A stretch of DNA of 64,000 bases from Mesorhizobium neociceri (GCF_013520985.1 NZ_JACDTY010000017.1:62001-126000); one strand, 5' to 3'. Counted from the first letter of the stretch, positions 36,465 through 45,993 are shown. The notes: a model not told the origin generated them from the sequence alone. Made by a program: numbers and translations.

Positions 36465-37190
36465 GAGAAGCCCAACAAACACTTCGACCGGACGCATGCT
36501 GGCGTTCTGGATAGGGCGAACGCAGCAGGTAAGGTCGGCACAATCGCCTATGTCGACCAGTTTGAATCTGTGATCGGCGTCGGCCCTGCGAGGTCGACGA
36601 TCACCGCCCCCGACAGCCAGCCCTTCAGCGGCGGGGCCCGGATCCGCTCCGTGTCGGCGATCACCGGACTCGCCATCGGCAAACCGCAAGCGAGCAGATC
36701 ACCTGCCACATTAGGGTGGGCCGCGGCTGACTCGCATGGCTCGACGCCATCGAAGAAACGCCTCTATTGGTCCGGCGAGAAACGCCCGCTGCGGGGCTTG
36801 TTGCGGCAGAGCAGGTCAATACGCCAGGCACGACAGACCTGCCCACCCTTAGGAAGTAGGCAGGGGCGGAGCCGGTACCGGGACCGGCGATCGCTTGCCG
36901 CGGGATGCGCGGAACGTCGCCGCTCGAAACAATTCAGGTCCTGGCAAGCCGAAGCTGCCTGGCCGCCAAGCGGCGGGGCCGCAGCGCCTGACGGCAGACG
37001 TTCCCAGCGGTTGCCTAAAGCCTCACGTCGGGGACCCGAACTTGACGACGGCGACGCCGACCATGTTGACGTCAGACCGTCAGGCCCTGCACCGCCTGCC
37101 TATTCGACTCCATCTCCATCAGCGCCACCGCGCCAGAGCTCGAGCGCCGATTTCGAGTACCGCGTCATTCTGGTCAACCTGAAAGCTTAT
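36465..37190 (+). pseudogene. nifU: nifU, heavily decayed
   Basis: The frame continues from KHFDRTHAGVLDRANAAGKV, which matches the NifU start (EHFYNPRNAGVLDNANAVGEVG), through ITAPDSQPFSGGARIRSVSA (NifU ITDARFQTFGCGSAIASSSA) and IGKP. Essential cysteines are lost (CGD is YVD; FGCGSA is FSGGAR). Near the end, in shifted frames, DGDADHVDV and GPCTACLFDSISISATAPEL recall the NifU C-terminal scaffold (DGGDcELVDV ... CxxCxxSSxTLxxxIExRL) with its CxxC. Stops and frameshifts interrupt the rest. It occupies the expected nifU position between iscN and nifS. Confidence 0.8.
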
Positions 37191-37194
37191 AAAC

Positions 37195-38418
37195 ATGAGA
37201 CCTGTCTATCTCGACAACAACGCGACGACACGGGCCGATCCTGAGGTGGTTCAAGCGATGTTGCCGTTCTTTAGGGATAATTTTGGCAACCCTTCGTCGA
37301 CGCACGATCTTGGCGCCGCGGCTGATGTGGCGGCGAGCAGGGCGCGCCTGCAACTGCAAACGCTTATCGGCGCGGAGCTCGATCATGAGATCATCTTCAC
37401 CTCGGGCGGGACGGAAAGCGACAATGCAGCGATACTTTCGGCGCTCGATGTGCTGCATGATCGAACAGATATCGTGATTTCCGCCGTCGAGCATCCAGCC
37501 GTGCTGACGCTGTGCGCGCATCTTGAGAAGACGCAGGCCGTCACGGTGCACAAGATCCCGGTTGATCGCCACGGCCGGCTCGACCTCGACGCCTACAGGG
37601 CCGCCCTCACCCCGCGGGTGGCAATCGTCTCGATCATGTGGGCAAACAACGAGACCGGCACGATCTTCCCTCTTGGCAAGCTTGCTGAGTTGGCCAAGGA
37701 AGTCGGCGCTTTTTTCCATACCGATGCTGTGCAGGCGGTCGGCAAAACTCCGATGGACCTGAAATCGACTGCAATCGACATGCTGTCGCTTTCCGGTCAC
37801 AAGCTTCATGGCCCGAAAGGGATCGGCGCACTTTACGTGAGGCGTGACGTGCCCTTTAGCTCGTTGATCAAAGGAGGTCGCCAAGAGCGCGACCGGCGTG
37901 CGGGTACGGAGAACACGCCTGGCATAGTTGGGCTGGGCATGGCGGCCGAACTGGCGTTGAAGTCGATGAACGACGTGGCGACACGGGTAAAGTCGCTCCG
38001 CGACCGGCTTGAGAACGGAATTGTCCAGGCCATCCAAAACGCCACCGTCACAGGCGATCCGCTAGCGCGCTTGCCCAACACGGCAAACATCGCCTTCGAT
38101 CCTATCGAGGCCGAAGCAATCGTACATCTTCTCAACCGCGAGGGCATCGCCTGTTCTTCCGGCTCCGCCTGCACTTGCGGCTCACTGAAGCAGAGCCATG
38201 TCTTGAGTGCGATGAAGGTCGCCCACAGTGCGGTCCGCTTCTCCCTCTCGCGCGACAACGGCGAAGCGGACGTCGACCGCGTACTCGAGGTCATGCCCGC
38301 GATCGTGCAGAAGCTGCGTGACTGTCCCAGTCCTGGAGCGGACCGGGTGAGTGCCGAAGACGTTCAACGGAATTTAGCCTCAGCGGCAGCAGAACAGGCG
38401 GCCGCTCATGAGCCGTGA
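37195..38418 (+). CDS. nifS: NifS cysteine desulfurase
   Basis: The 407-residue PLP enzyme has YLDNNATTRADPEV at the start, the PLP lysine in SLSGHKLHGPKG (Lys203) and the active-site cysteine in SSGSACTCG (Cys326). It takes sulfur from cysteine to build Fe-S clusters for nitrogenase. The start ATG 37195 lies just past the nifU relic. Its end overlaps nifV by 11 bases, giving translational coupling. Confidence 0.97.
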   Translation: MRPVYLDNNATTRADPEVVQAMLPFFRDNFGNPSSTHDLGAAADVAASRARLQLQTLIGAELDHEIIFTSGGTESDNAAILSALDVLHDRTDIVISAVEHPAVLTLCAHLEKTQAVTVHKIPVDRHGRLDLDAYRAALTPRVAIVSIMWANNETGTIFPLGKLAELAKEVGAFFHTDAVQAVGKTPMDLKSTAIDMLSLSGHKLHGPKGIGALYVRRDVPFSSLIKGGRQERDRRAGTENTPGIVGLGMAAELALKSMNDVATRVKSLRDRLENGIVQAIQNATVTGDPLARLPNTANIAFDPIEAEAIVHLLNREGIACSSGSACTCGSLKQSHVLSAMKVAHSAVRFSLSRDNGEADVDRVLEVMPAIVQKLRDCPSPGADRVSAEDVQRNLASAAAEQAAAHEP

Positions 38419-39559
38419 GATTTTTCTCAACGACACGACGCTGCGCGATGGCGAGCAGGCAGCCGGCGTCGTCTTCACCTTGGCGGAAAAGCTGGAGATT
38501 GCCGAGTCGCTTGCGGCAGCCGGCGTGCCAGAGATTGAGATCGGCACGCCGGTCATGGGCGCGCAGGAGATCGAAGCAATTCAAGCCGTCATCGCGCTGC
38601 GTCTACCCGTTCGACTTACGGCCTGGTGCCGCATGACGCCCAAGGATCTCGATGCCGCCATCGAGTGCGGCCTCACCGCCGTCAATCTGTCGCTGCCGGC
38701 ATCGGACATCCAGCTTCTCGCCAAGCTCGGTCTGGATAAGTCGGGAGCGCTGGAGACAATCGAGCGTATGGTCGCACGCGCAGCCGCCGGCGGCCTTTTC
38801 GTAGCAGTGGGCTGCGAGGATGCCTCGCGCGCCGACCGACACCATCTGGGCCGCGTCATCGAGACGGCCGCGCGCGCTGGTGCAAGCCGCATCAGGCTGG
38901 CCGACACGGTCGGCGTTCTCGATCCTTTTTCGACCTTTGAACTTGTCGCCCACCTCGCGGCGCAGTGTCCCGTCGAGTTCGAATTTCACGGGCACAACGA
39001 TCTTGGCCTCGCAGGCGCAAACACGCTGGCCGCGATCCGTGCCGGTGCGCGCCATGCTTCGGTCACCGTTCTGGGGCTCGGCGAACGGGCGGGCAATGCC
39101 GCGTTGGAAGAGGTTGCCGTCGCGATGGCCGTGCTCGACGGCGCACACACCGGCATCGAGCTTGCCGCGTTGCCCGACCTCGCCTGCCAGGTAGCGCGCG
39201 CCGCCCGCCGGCAGACGCCGGCCATGAAGCCGATCGTCGGCGCCGATGTCTTTTCCCATGAAACCGGGACTCATGTCGCAGGGCTGCTAAAGGACTCGCT
39301 GACGTATGAGGCGCTCGATCCAGCTCTCGTGGGCCGCTGCCGGCGAATAGTCATTGGCAAGCATTCCGGCGCGACCGCGATTGCGCATGTGCTGAGCGAA
39401 AGCGGCCGCGATCTCGACCCAGATCTGGCAGCCGCGATGGTCGCCCGCGTTCGCCGCAAGGCCACTGAGATCAAATCGAGCATCACCGCACCTCAACTGA
39501 TCGAGCTTTACGACTGGCTGTGCACGGAGGCAGCCGGCCGAGACCTTGGAATCGAGTGA
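38408..39559 (+). CDS. nifV: NifV homocitrate synthase
   Basis: The 383-residue protein is of the isopropylmalate/homocitrate synthase family: NDTTLRDGEQAAGVVF at the start, the metal-binding HGHNDLGLA, and the GLGERAGNAALEEV motif. NifV condenses acetyl-CoA and 2-oxoglutarate to homocitrate, the organic ligand of FeMo-co. Most legume rhizobia lack nifV and get homocitrate from the plant, so its presence here is notable. It overlaps nifS and is followed by nifW after a gap of 313 bases. The motif HETGTHVAGLL is typical of NifV rather than LeuA. Confidence 0.93.
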   Translation: MSREIFLNDTTLRDGEQAAGVVFTLAEKLEIAESLAAAGVPEIEIGTPVMGAQEIEAIQAVIALRLPVRLTAWCRMTPKDLDAAIECGLTAVNLSLPASDIQLLAKLGLDKSGALETIERMVARAAAGGLFVAVGCEDASRADRHHLGRVIETAARAGASRIRLADTVGVLDPFSTFELVAHLAAQCPVEFEFHGHNDLGLAGANTLAAIRAGARHASVTVLGLGERAGNAALEEVAVAMAVLDGAHTGIELAALPDLACQVARAARRQTPAMKPIVGADVFSHETGTHVAGLLKDSLTYEALDPALVGRCRRIVIGKHSGATAIAHVLSESGRDLDPDLAAAMVARVRRKATEIKSSITAPQLIELYDWLCTEAAGRDLGIE

Positions 39560-39872
39560 GGCCGGCAGTGTCACTTGTCCTCGGCAGGTTTTTTCCTGAT
39601 TGGTAGCCCCGCATCACAGCGCAGAATGCTCGGCTGGTGGTTCTGATGGCGGTGAGGGCTCACCGGACGCAGCGGCGCGACTGCCGAATCTGCGCCGATG
39701 CGAACCGGGGAGCGCGTCCCACCCATCGTGAGGCTGGTCGGCGCTGCCACTTTCCGTAAATGGCCGCATCCTCCTCAGCGTCACCTGCCCGACACGGCAT
39801 CTTATTTGCGAGCGCGGAGTAGCCGTGCGGCGACCCTACCCGACATCACGCTTTTGGACCCGGAGAATGCAA
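39560..39872. other. Gap between nifV and nifW
   Basis: No gene is supported in 313 bases and no NifA site with correct spacing is seen, so nifW may be read from the iscN promoter. Confidence 0.4.
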
Positions 39873-40253
39873 ATGACTTGTTCCGCTGACAGCCGCTCGA
39901 TCGACGTCATCGAGATCCTCGCGCGACTGAGGCGACTGTCGGCCGCGGAGGAGTTCTTTGCGGTGCTTGGCGTCTCGTATGACCCGAAGGTGCTCAATGT
40001 CTCGCGTCTGCATGTCATGAAGCGGATGGGCCAGTACCTTGCCAATGAGGATTTGTCCGGCCTGCCCGACCGGGTCATCGCCGCACGCGCGAAAGCCACG
40101 CTGAAACGCGCCTACGAGGACTTCGCGATCGCCTCTCCGCTCACACACCGGGTTTTCAAGGTGCTCAAAGACCACGATCCGGCCAAAGCTTCGACGCCAG
40201 GCCGGGCATTCGTCGCGTTCGATTCCGTGATGAATCGGTTCGAAAGGAAATGA
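39873..40253 (+). CDS. nifW: NifW, nitrogenase stabilising protein
   Basis: The 126-residue product has the NifW core: LRRLSAAEEFFAVLGVSYDPKVLNVSRLHV (residues 16 on; key segment EEFFAVLGVSYDP) and MKRMGQYL. NifW helps protect or mature the MoFe protein, especially against oxygen. The start ATG 39873 sits eight bases after CGGAG; ATG 39867 is too close to it. Confidence 0.93.
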   Translation: MTCSADSRSIDVIEILARLRRLSAAEEFFAVLGVSYDPKVLNVSRLHVMKRMGQYLANEDLSGLPDRVIAARAKATLKRAYEDFAIASPLTHRVFKVLKDHDPAKASTPGRAFVAFDSVMNRFERK

Positions 40254-40277
40254 TCGCGACACGGGTGCGACACGCGA

Positions 40278-40374
40278 TGTCAAGAAGCTGACAAAGCCGC
40301 GCTTCGTGAAGGCGCCCAGGAGTACCCGACTTCAAGGCATCGTGCAGCACGTGACGGTTGGCACGAATGATGCT
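40278..40374 (+). promoter_or_regulatory. NifA-dependent sigma-54 promoter of fixABCX
   Basis: TGTCAAGAAGCTGACA (40278-40293) is a TGT-N10-ACA site. TGGCACGAATGATGCT (40359-40374) is the -24/-12 element, again with ATGC at -12. The fixA start is 73 bases downstream. Confidence 0.88.
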
Positions 40375-40446
40375 CCCACTAGATATCTGCCAACCCCAAT
40401 CCGGATAGAAGCAACCGTCCGGATCGAAGCTTAGCGAGACCGCCCA

Positions 40447-41298
40447 ATGCACATCGTAGTCTGCATCAAGCAGGTGCCGGATTCGACACAGATACGTGTC
40501 CATCCGGTGACAAACACGATCATGCGCCAAGGTGTGCCGACCGTCATCAATCCTTACGACCTGTTCGCCCTCGAAGAAGCCCTCAGACTGCGCGACGCCC
40601 ATGGTGGCGAGGTCACCGTGCTCACCATGGGTCCGCCCATGGCTGAGGACTCGCTACGCAAGGCGCTCGGCTACGGCGCCGATCGCGCAGTGCTCTTGAC
40701 CGACCGCTATTTTGCCGGTTCCGACACGCTGGCGACATCCTTTGCTCTTTCCCAGGCAATCGCCAAGATTGGCGAGACGTTCGACATGCCGGACATTGTC
40801 TTCACGGGCAAGCAGACGATCGACGGCGACACCGCCCAGGTCGGGCCTGGCATTGCCAAGCGCCTCGATCTTCTGCAACTCACCTATGTCGCGAAAATCG
40901 CCGCTATTGATCTTACTTCGCGCGAGATCACGGTCGTGCGCCGTTGCGAGGGCGGCATGCAGAAGCTGAAGAGCAGGCTGCCTTGCCTCATCACCATGCT
41001 CGAAGGCACCAACGAGATGCGACGGGGGTCAATCGAGGACGCCCTGTGCGGCGCGCGCAGCCAGATCCTGAAGTGGAGTGCAGCCGACGCAGGCATTGAG
41101 GACCTCGGCATGTGCGGACTGCGCGGCTCGCCGACAGTCGTCAAGCGCGTTTTCGCCCCTGCCGTGCGGGCGGAAAAGGCAGCGCAAATCGAGGTCGCCG
41201 AGAAGACGCTGCGCGATCTCGCGGACGAGCTGACCGCCGAAATCTTGGCCCGTCAGCCGGCGCTAGAACGGGAACTCGCCTTCGATGGCGGCGCGTGA
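40447..41298 (+). CDS. fixA: FixA, electron-transfer flavoprotein beta subunit
   Basis: The 283-residue protein is an ETF-beta homologue (MHIVVCIKQVPDSTQIRV at the start; GKQTIDGDTAQVGPGIAKRL; KSRLPCLITMLEG). With FixB, FixC and FixX it forms the membrane-associated complex that bifurcates electrons from NADH to quinone and to low-potential ferredoxin for nitrogenase. It is first in fixABCX and directly follows a NifA-dependent promoter. Confidence 0.97.
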   Translation: MHIVVCIKQVPDSTQIRVHPVTNTIMRQGVPTVINPYDLFALEEALRLRDAHGGEVTVLTMGPPMAEDSLRKALGYGADRAVLLTDRYFAGSDTLATSFALSQAIAKIGETFDMPDIVFTGKQTIDGDTAQVGPGIAKRLDLLQLTYVAKIAAIDLTSREITVVRRCEGGMQKLKSRLPCLITMLEGTNEMRRGSIEDALCGARSQILKWSAADAGIEDLGMCGLRGSPTVVKRVFAPAVRAEKAAQIEVAEKTLRDLADELTAEILARQPALERELAFDGGA

Positions 41299-41314
41299 CG
41301 GCAAGGAGCAGACT

Positions 41315-42424
41315 ATGTCGAGCGCAAAAAAGCAAACCCCTCGCCCTGCCGCCGGCCGTGCCGGCGTGAAGAAGGAACTATCCAAGCGTTTCAAGGACTA
41401 TCGACATGTTTGGGTGTTCATCGAGCTCGAGCGTGGCAAGGTTCATCCAGTATCCCTCGAACTGCTCGGCGAAGGCCGCAAGCTAGCCGACAAGCTCGGC
41501 GTCCAGCTTGCGGGCGCCGTGCTCGGCCCCGCGGGAGAAGCCACGAACTCCGCAATTGCCGAGGCTTTCGCCTATGGCGTCGACCTTGTCTACATGGTCG
41601 GGGCACTGCTGCTTACCGATTATCGCAACGAGCCCTTCACCAGGGCGATGACGGATCTGGTCAATACTTACAAACCAGAGATCCTGCTTCTGGGTGCCAC
41701 CACGCTCGGCAGGGATCTCGCAGGCTCGGTGGCGACGACCTTGCGCACAGGGCTCACGGCCGACTGCACCGAGCTCGACGTGGATTCCGACGGCTCTCTC
41801 GCCGCGACTCGTCCGACTTTCGGCGGTTCCTTGTTGTGCACGATCTACACGCTCAACTACCGGCCGCAGATGGCGACAGTGCGACCGAGGGTCATGTCCA
41901 TGCCGCAGCGGGCGGACAAGCCGGTCGGGCGCGTCATCCAGCACAAGCTGTCGTTAGCCGAGGACGACATCGTCACCAAAGTGCTCGGGTTTCTGCCCGA
42001 TAGCCAGTCGGTACAGGCAAATCTCGCCTATGCCGACATCGTCGTCGCAGGTGGCCTCGGCCTCGGCGGGGCGGAGAACCTGCAGCTCGTGAAGAGTCTC
42101 GCGCGAGCGATCGGCGCCGAACATGGCTGTTCGCGCCCGCTGGTCCAGAAGGGTTGGATGCCAGCTGATCGACAGATCGGTCAAACTGGCAAGACCATCC
42201 GGCCGAAGCTTTACATAGCTGCCGGGATCTCCGGCGCCATTCAGCACCGGGTCGGCGTCGAGGGAGCCGATCTCATCGTGGCCATCAACACGGATCCGAA
42301 TGCGCCGATTTTCGACTTCGCTCACGTGGGTATCGTCATCGATGCAATCCGCTTCCTGCCCGCACTGACGGAAGCCTTCACCCGGCGGCTGTCGCCGCAC
42401 AGTCGTGACAAGCTTGCAAGCTAG
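41315..42424 (+). CDS. fixB: FixB, electron-transfer flavoprotein alpha subunit
   Basis: From ATG 41315 (AAGGAG seven bases upstream) the protein has 369 residues. The C-terminal FAD domain is intact: VVAGGLGLGGAENLQLV, GQTGKTIRPKLYIAAGISG, AIQHRVGVEGADLIVAINTD. The N-terminal 30 residues are basic and variable. It forms the ETF heterodimer with FixA. Gap to fixA is 16 bases. Confidence 0.97.
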   Translation: MSSAKKQTPRPAAGRAGVKKELSKRFKDYRHVWVFIELERGKVHPVSLELLGEGRKLADKLGVQLAGAVLGPAGEATNSAIAEAFAYGVDLVYMVGALLLTDYRNEPFTRAMTDLVNTYKPEILLLGATTLGRDLAGSVATTLRTGLTADCTELDVDSDGSLAATRPTFGGSLLCTIYTLNYRPQMATVRPRVMSMPQRADKPVGRVIQHKLSLAEDDIVTKVLGFLPDSQSVQANLAYADIVVAGGLGLGGAENLQLVKSLARAIGAEHGCSRPLVQKGWMPADRQIGQTGKTIRPKLYIAAGISGAIQHRVGVEGADLIVAINTDPNAPIFDFAHVGIVIDAIRFLPALTEAFTRRLSPHSRDKLAS

Positions 42425-42434
42425 GGGGCCGGGG

Positions 42435-43742
42435 ATGATCGAGGAAGAATTCGACGCAATCGTTATCGGGGCGGGCATGTCCGGGAATGCAGCTGCCTAC
42501 ATCATGGCAAGCCAGGGCCTGAGGGTCCTGCAGTTGGAGCGCGGCGAATATCCGGGCTCCAAGAACGTCCAGGGTGCCATCATGTACGCGAACATGCTGG
42601 AAAAGATCATCCCGGATTTTCGGGATGATGCGCCCCTTGAGCGACATGTGATCGAACAGCGGCTCTGGGTGATGGACGACAGCTCGCACACCGGAGTCCA
42701 TTATCGGTCGGACGACTTCAACGAGGCAAAGCCCAACCGTTACACCATCATCCGTGCCCAGTTCGACAAATGGTTTTCTCGCAAGGTGCGCGAGGCCGGC
42801 GCGACGGTTCTGTGCGAAACGACCGTGACGGAGCTTGTCCGCGATGGCAGGGGCAAGGTAATCGGCGTCCGCACAGATCGGGCCGGCGGAGCGATCTACG
42901 CGGGCGTGACCGTTCTTGCAGAAGGCGTCTCCGGGCTGCTTGGCACGCGGGGCGGCCTGCGCCAGATGCTGAAGCCGGAGGCAGTGGCGCTCGCCGTCAA
43001 GGAAATGCACTTCCTGCCCGAAGAGGTGATTGAGCAGCGGTTCAGCCTTAAGGGCGGTGAAGGCTGTGTCATCGAGGCGGTGGGCACGATATCCCACAGC
43101 ATGGCAGGCCTTGGCTTCCTCTACACCAACAAGGAATCCATCTCACTGGGAATAGGTTGCCTCGTTTCCGACTTCGCCGCGATGAGAGAGAGCCCTTACG
43201 CCCTCCTCGACGCATTCAAAAGCCATCCTTCGATCCGGCCGCTTATCGCCGGCTCGGAGGTGAAGGAATATGCCGCGCATCTCATTCCCGAAGGTGGGTA
43301 CAAGTCCATTCCGCAGCTCTTTGGAGATGGATGGGTGGTGGTCGGCGACGCCGCGCAATTGAACAACGCCGTTCATCGCGAGGGATCGAACCTTGCTATG
43401 ACCTCCGGCCGCATCGCGGCTGAGGCCATCGTCGAGGTCAAGAACCGAAACGCTCCCATGACCAAACGAAACCTCTCCCTCTACAAGACCTTGTTGGATA
43501 AATCCTTCGTAGTCAAAGACCTGCGGAAATACAAAGACATGCCGGCCTTGCTCCACACCAATGCCTGCAATTTCTTCACAACCTATCCGCGGTTGATGTC
43601 GCAAGCGGCGCAGAACTTCATGCGCGTCGACGGCACGCCAAAGATCGAGAAGGAAAAGGCGACCACGGCAGCCTTCATCAAGGCGCGCTCGCGCTTGGGG
43701 CTGGTCAGCGACGCGGTCCGCCTGGCATTGGCATGGCGGTGA
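42435..43742 (+). CDS. fixC: FixC, ETF-quinone oxidoreductase-like flavoprotein
   Basis: The 435-residue protein starts MIEEEFDAIVIGAGMSGNAAA, with the Rossmann GAGMSG motif for FAD, and has the second FAD motif VVVGDAAQLNNAVHREGSNLAM. It moves electrons from FixAB to the quinone pool or to FixX. ATG 42435 is chosen because the family N-terminus begins there; an in-frame start at 42405 lies inside fixB. Confidence 0.97.
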   Translation: MIEEEFDAIVIGAGMSGNAAAYIMASQGLRVLQLERGEYPGSKNVQGAIMYANMLEKIIPDFRDDAPLERHVIEQRLWVMDDSSHTGVHYRSDDFNEAKPNRYTIIRAQFDKWFSRKVREAGATVLCETTVTELVRDGRGKVIGVRTDRAGGAIYAGVTVLAEGVSGLLGTRGGLRQMLKPEAVALAVKEMHFLPEEVIEQRFSLKGGEGCVIEAVGTISHSMAGLGFLYTNKESISLGIGCLVSDFAAMRESPYALLDAFKSHPSIRPLIAGSEVKEYAAHLIPEGGYKSIPQLFGDGWVVVGDAAQLNNAVHREGSNLAMTSGRIAAEAIVEVKNRNAPMTKRNLSLYKTLLDKSFVVKDLRKYKDMPALLHTNACNFFTTYPRLMSQAAQNFMRVDGTPKIEKEKATTAAFIKARSRLGLVSDAVRLALAWR

Positions 43743-43753
43743 GAGGCTGACGA

Positions 43754-44053
43754 ATGACGAAGCCAGTGACGAAGTTGCGTGTTGAAGACAAGCTTTACCA
43801 GAACCGCTATCTGGTGGACTCCGGCCGACCGCATATCAAAGTGCGACCGCACGAGCGGCCAAGCGCGAACCTGCTTGCGTTGATCCACGTCTGTCCAGCG
43901 AAATGCTATGAGTTGAATGACAAGGGTCAAGTGGAGATCACCCCAGACGGCTGCATGGAGTGCGGAACCTGCCGCGTATTGTGCGAGGCCAGTGGCGAGA
44001 TCGAGTGGAACTATCCGCGCGGCGGCTTCGGCGTGCTCTTCAAGTTTGGATAA
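43754..44053 (+). CDS. fixX: FixX, ferredoxin-like subunit
   Basis: The 99-residue protein has the cysteines CPAKCY and CMECGTCRVLCEASGEIEWNYP that hold Fe-S clusters in FixX/ETF-QO C-terminal domains. It accepts electrons from FixC and probably passes them to nitrogenase ferredoxin. It ends the fixABCX set. Confidence 0.96.
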   Translation: MTKPVTKLRVEDKLYQNRYLVDSGRPHIKVRPHERPSANLLALIHVCPAKCYELNDKGQVEITPDGCMECGTCRVLCEASGEIEWNYPRGGFGVLFKFG

Positions 44054-44144
44054 TCGGCGCTCGCACGTCGCAACGGCGTGGACCGCGACGCCTAAACCTC
44101 CAGCGCAACCCCGTCCAATCGTACCCCGGGCTGAAGAGAAGCTG

Positions 44145-44255
44145 ATGAACACGTTCTTCGAGATTCAATATGAAGCGGACGCTTGGGAGGACCACCCTGG
44201 ACGACAACCCATGAGGCATTTCCATGGCTCATACAGAGCGAGGCCCGGCCAATGA
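44145..44255 (+). CDS. Possible small ORF, 36 aa, overlapping the nifA start
   Basis: ATG 44145 follows AAGAGAAG and opens a short frame (MNTFFEIQYEADAWEDH...) that overlaps the first 32 bases of nifA. No homology is recognised; it could be a leader peptide or chance. Confidence 0.25.
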   Translation: MNTFFEIQYEADAWEDHPGRQPMRHFHGSYRARPGQ

Positions 44256-45993
44256 CGTAGGATCTCGGGAGACCTACCCTGAACCGCTCGTCGAGATCCT
44301 GTCCCAAGGTAATATGTCAGCTCGGGGCATTTACGAATTATCGAAGGTACTGACCGCTCCCACTCAGTTGGAAGTCAAACTCGCCAACGTCGTGAATATT
44401 CTCCCGTCGTTTCTGGAAATGCGTGACGGGGCAGTCGTTGTCCTGGACGCTGAAGGCGAGCCGGAGATAGCCGCAAGTGCCCGCAACACCTATACGCCTC
44501 AATCAGGCTCTCGCCGCCTCATACCAAAGGCCGTTTTAGACCATATCGTCGCTCGGGGATCGCCGCTCGTTATACCTGACGTCAGCAAGTCCCAACCATT
44601 TCAGGCGGATCTTTCCTCGTCTTCGAGCGCGGGTAGGATCCCGGTTGCCTTTATCGGCATCCCGATAAAGGTGGAGCAGAAGATCCTTGGGGCTTTGTCG
44701 ATCGACCGCATCATTGACAGCGTGATCAGTTTGAAGTTCGACGAGGACGTACGCTTCCTGACAATGGTCGCCAACCTTGTTGGCCGAACTGTCTGTCTCC
44801 ATCGCATCCTTAGTACAGAGCGTCAGCCCCGTACCGCTGCGCAACGGGGACCTGAACATTCGGCCGACGAGGAGGCGACGGACTGCGCCCAGCATGCGCC
44901 TGTTAAAATCGACGGGATCATAGGGGAAAGTCCCGCACTCAAACAGGTACTCGAAACCGTCTCGGTCGTAGCGAAGACAAACTCCACCGTGCTTTTGCGG
45001 GGCGAAAGCGGCACCGGCAAGGAATTCTTTGCGCAAGCAATCCATAAGCTCTCGCGCCGCAGAAATAGATCCTTTGTCAAGTTGAACTGTGCCGCACTGT
45101 CCGAGAGCGTCCTGGAATCGGAGCTGTTTGGGCATGAAAAGGGCGCCTTCACGGGGGCCATCTCCCAGCGCGCCGGCCGTTTTGAATTGGCAAATGGCGG
45201 AACGCTGCTGCTCGATGAAATCGGCGAGATTTCGCCTGCCTTTCAAGCCAAGCTGTTGCGCGTCTTGCAGGAAGGCGAGCTGGAACGAGTTGGCGGCACA
45301 AAGACACTACAGGTGGACGTCCGTCTCATCTGCGCGACCAACAAAGACCTCGAGGCGGCGGTCGTGAATGGGGTGTTCAGGGCCGACCTTTACTACCGTA
45401 TCAACGTGGTCCCAATCGTCCTGCCTCCCCTAAGAGAGCGGGCCGGCGATATCCCGCGCCTAGCGAACGCGTTCCTCGACCGATTCAACAGGGAGAACCG
45501 TAGGGAGCTCGCCTTTGCACCGTCGGCGCTTCAGCTGATCTCGCAATGCTACTTCCCAGGAAACGTCCGTGAGCTGGAAAACTGCGTGCAAAGGACGGCT
45601 ACACTTGCGCGTTCCAGAACGATCTCCCCATCGGATTTCGCCTGCACGAACAATCAATGCCTTTCTTGGCTTCTGTGGAAAAGAGCCGACCATGCGCACG
45701 GCGCCAATGGCATCGAGGGCTGCGCTGCGGGGAACATGGCGCCCGCTGGATCGCGGCCGTGGGCTGGGCGGGTCGGCGGTTTGGACGACAACGTCTCGCC
45801 TCTCGCGGTCGGCGATTCTGGCGATCCGGCCTGTCCTGCAATGGGCCCGCGTGTCACCGAACGCGCCCGGCTGGTCGACGCCATGGAGAAGGCCGGCTGG
45901 GTTCAGGCCAAGGCGGCTCGCATCCTGAGCCTCACGCCGCGACAAGTCGGCTACGCTCTGCGCCGGCATGGTATAGAGGTCAGGAAATTTTAG
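44224..45993 (+). CDS. nifA: NifA transcriptional activator, copy 1
   Basis: The 589-residue protein has a GAF domain (about 30-200), the AAA+ activator domain with Walker A GESGTGKE, GAFTGA loop and Walker B GGTLLLDEIGEIS, the rhizobial oxygen-sensing cysteines C-x19-C-x4-C (ending FACTNNQC) and a C-terminal Fis-type helix-turn-helix (QAKAARILSLTPRQVGYAL). It binds TGT-N10-ACA and activates sigma-54 polymerase when oxygen is low. It follows fixX by 170 bases and may be transcribed from the fixA promoter as well as its own. The interdomain linker (Gly/Ala-rich, 505-550) is longer than in K. pneumoniae NifA. Confidence 0.97.
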   Translation: MAHTERGPANDVGSRETYPEPLVEILSQGNMSARGIYELSKVLTAPTQLEVKLANVVNILPSFLEMRDGAVVVLDAEGEPEIAASARNTYTPQSGSRRLIPKAVLDHIVARGSPLVIPDVSKSQPFQADLSSSSSAGRIPVAFIGIPIKVEQKILGALSIDRIIDSVISLKFDEDVRFLTMVANLVGRTVCLHRILSTERQPRTAAQRGPEHSADEEATDCAQHAPVKIDGIIGESPALKQVLETVSVVAKTNSTVLLRGESGTGKEFFAQAIHKLSRRRNRSFVKLNCAALSESVLESELFGHEKGAFTGAISQRAGRFELANGGTLLLDEIGEISPAFQAKLLRVLQEGELERVGGTKTLQVDVRLICATNKDLEAAVVNGVFRADLYYRINVVPIVLPPLRERAGDIPRLANAFLDRFNRENRRELAFAPSALQLISQCYFPGNVRELENCVQRTATLARSRTISPSDFACTNNQCLSWLLWKRADHAHGANGIEGCAAGNMAPAGSRPWAGRVGGLDDNVSPLAVGDSGDPACPAMGPRVTERARLVDAMEKAGWVQAKAARILSLTPRQVGYALRRHGIEVRKF

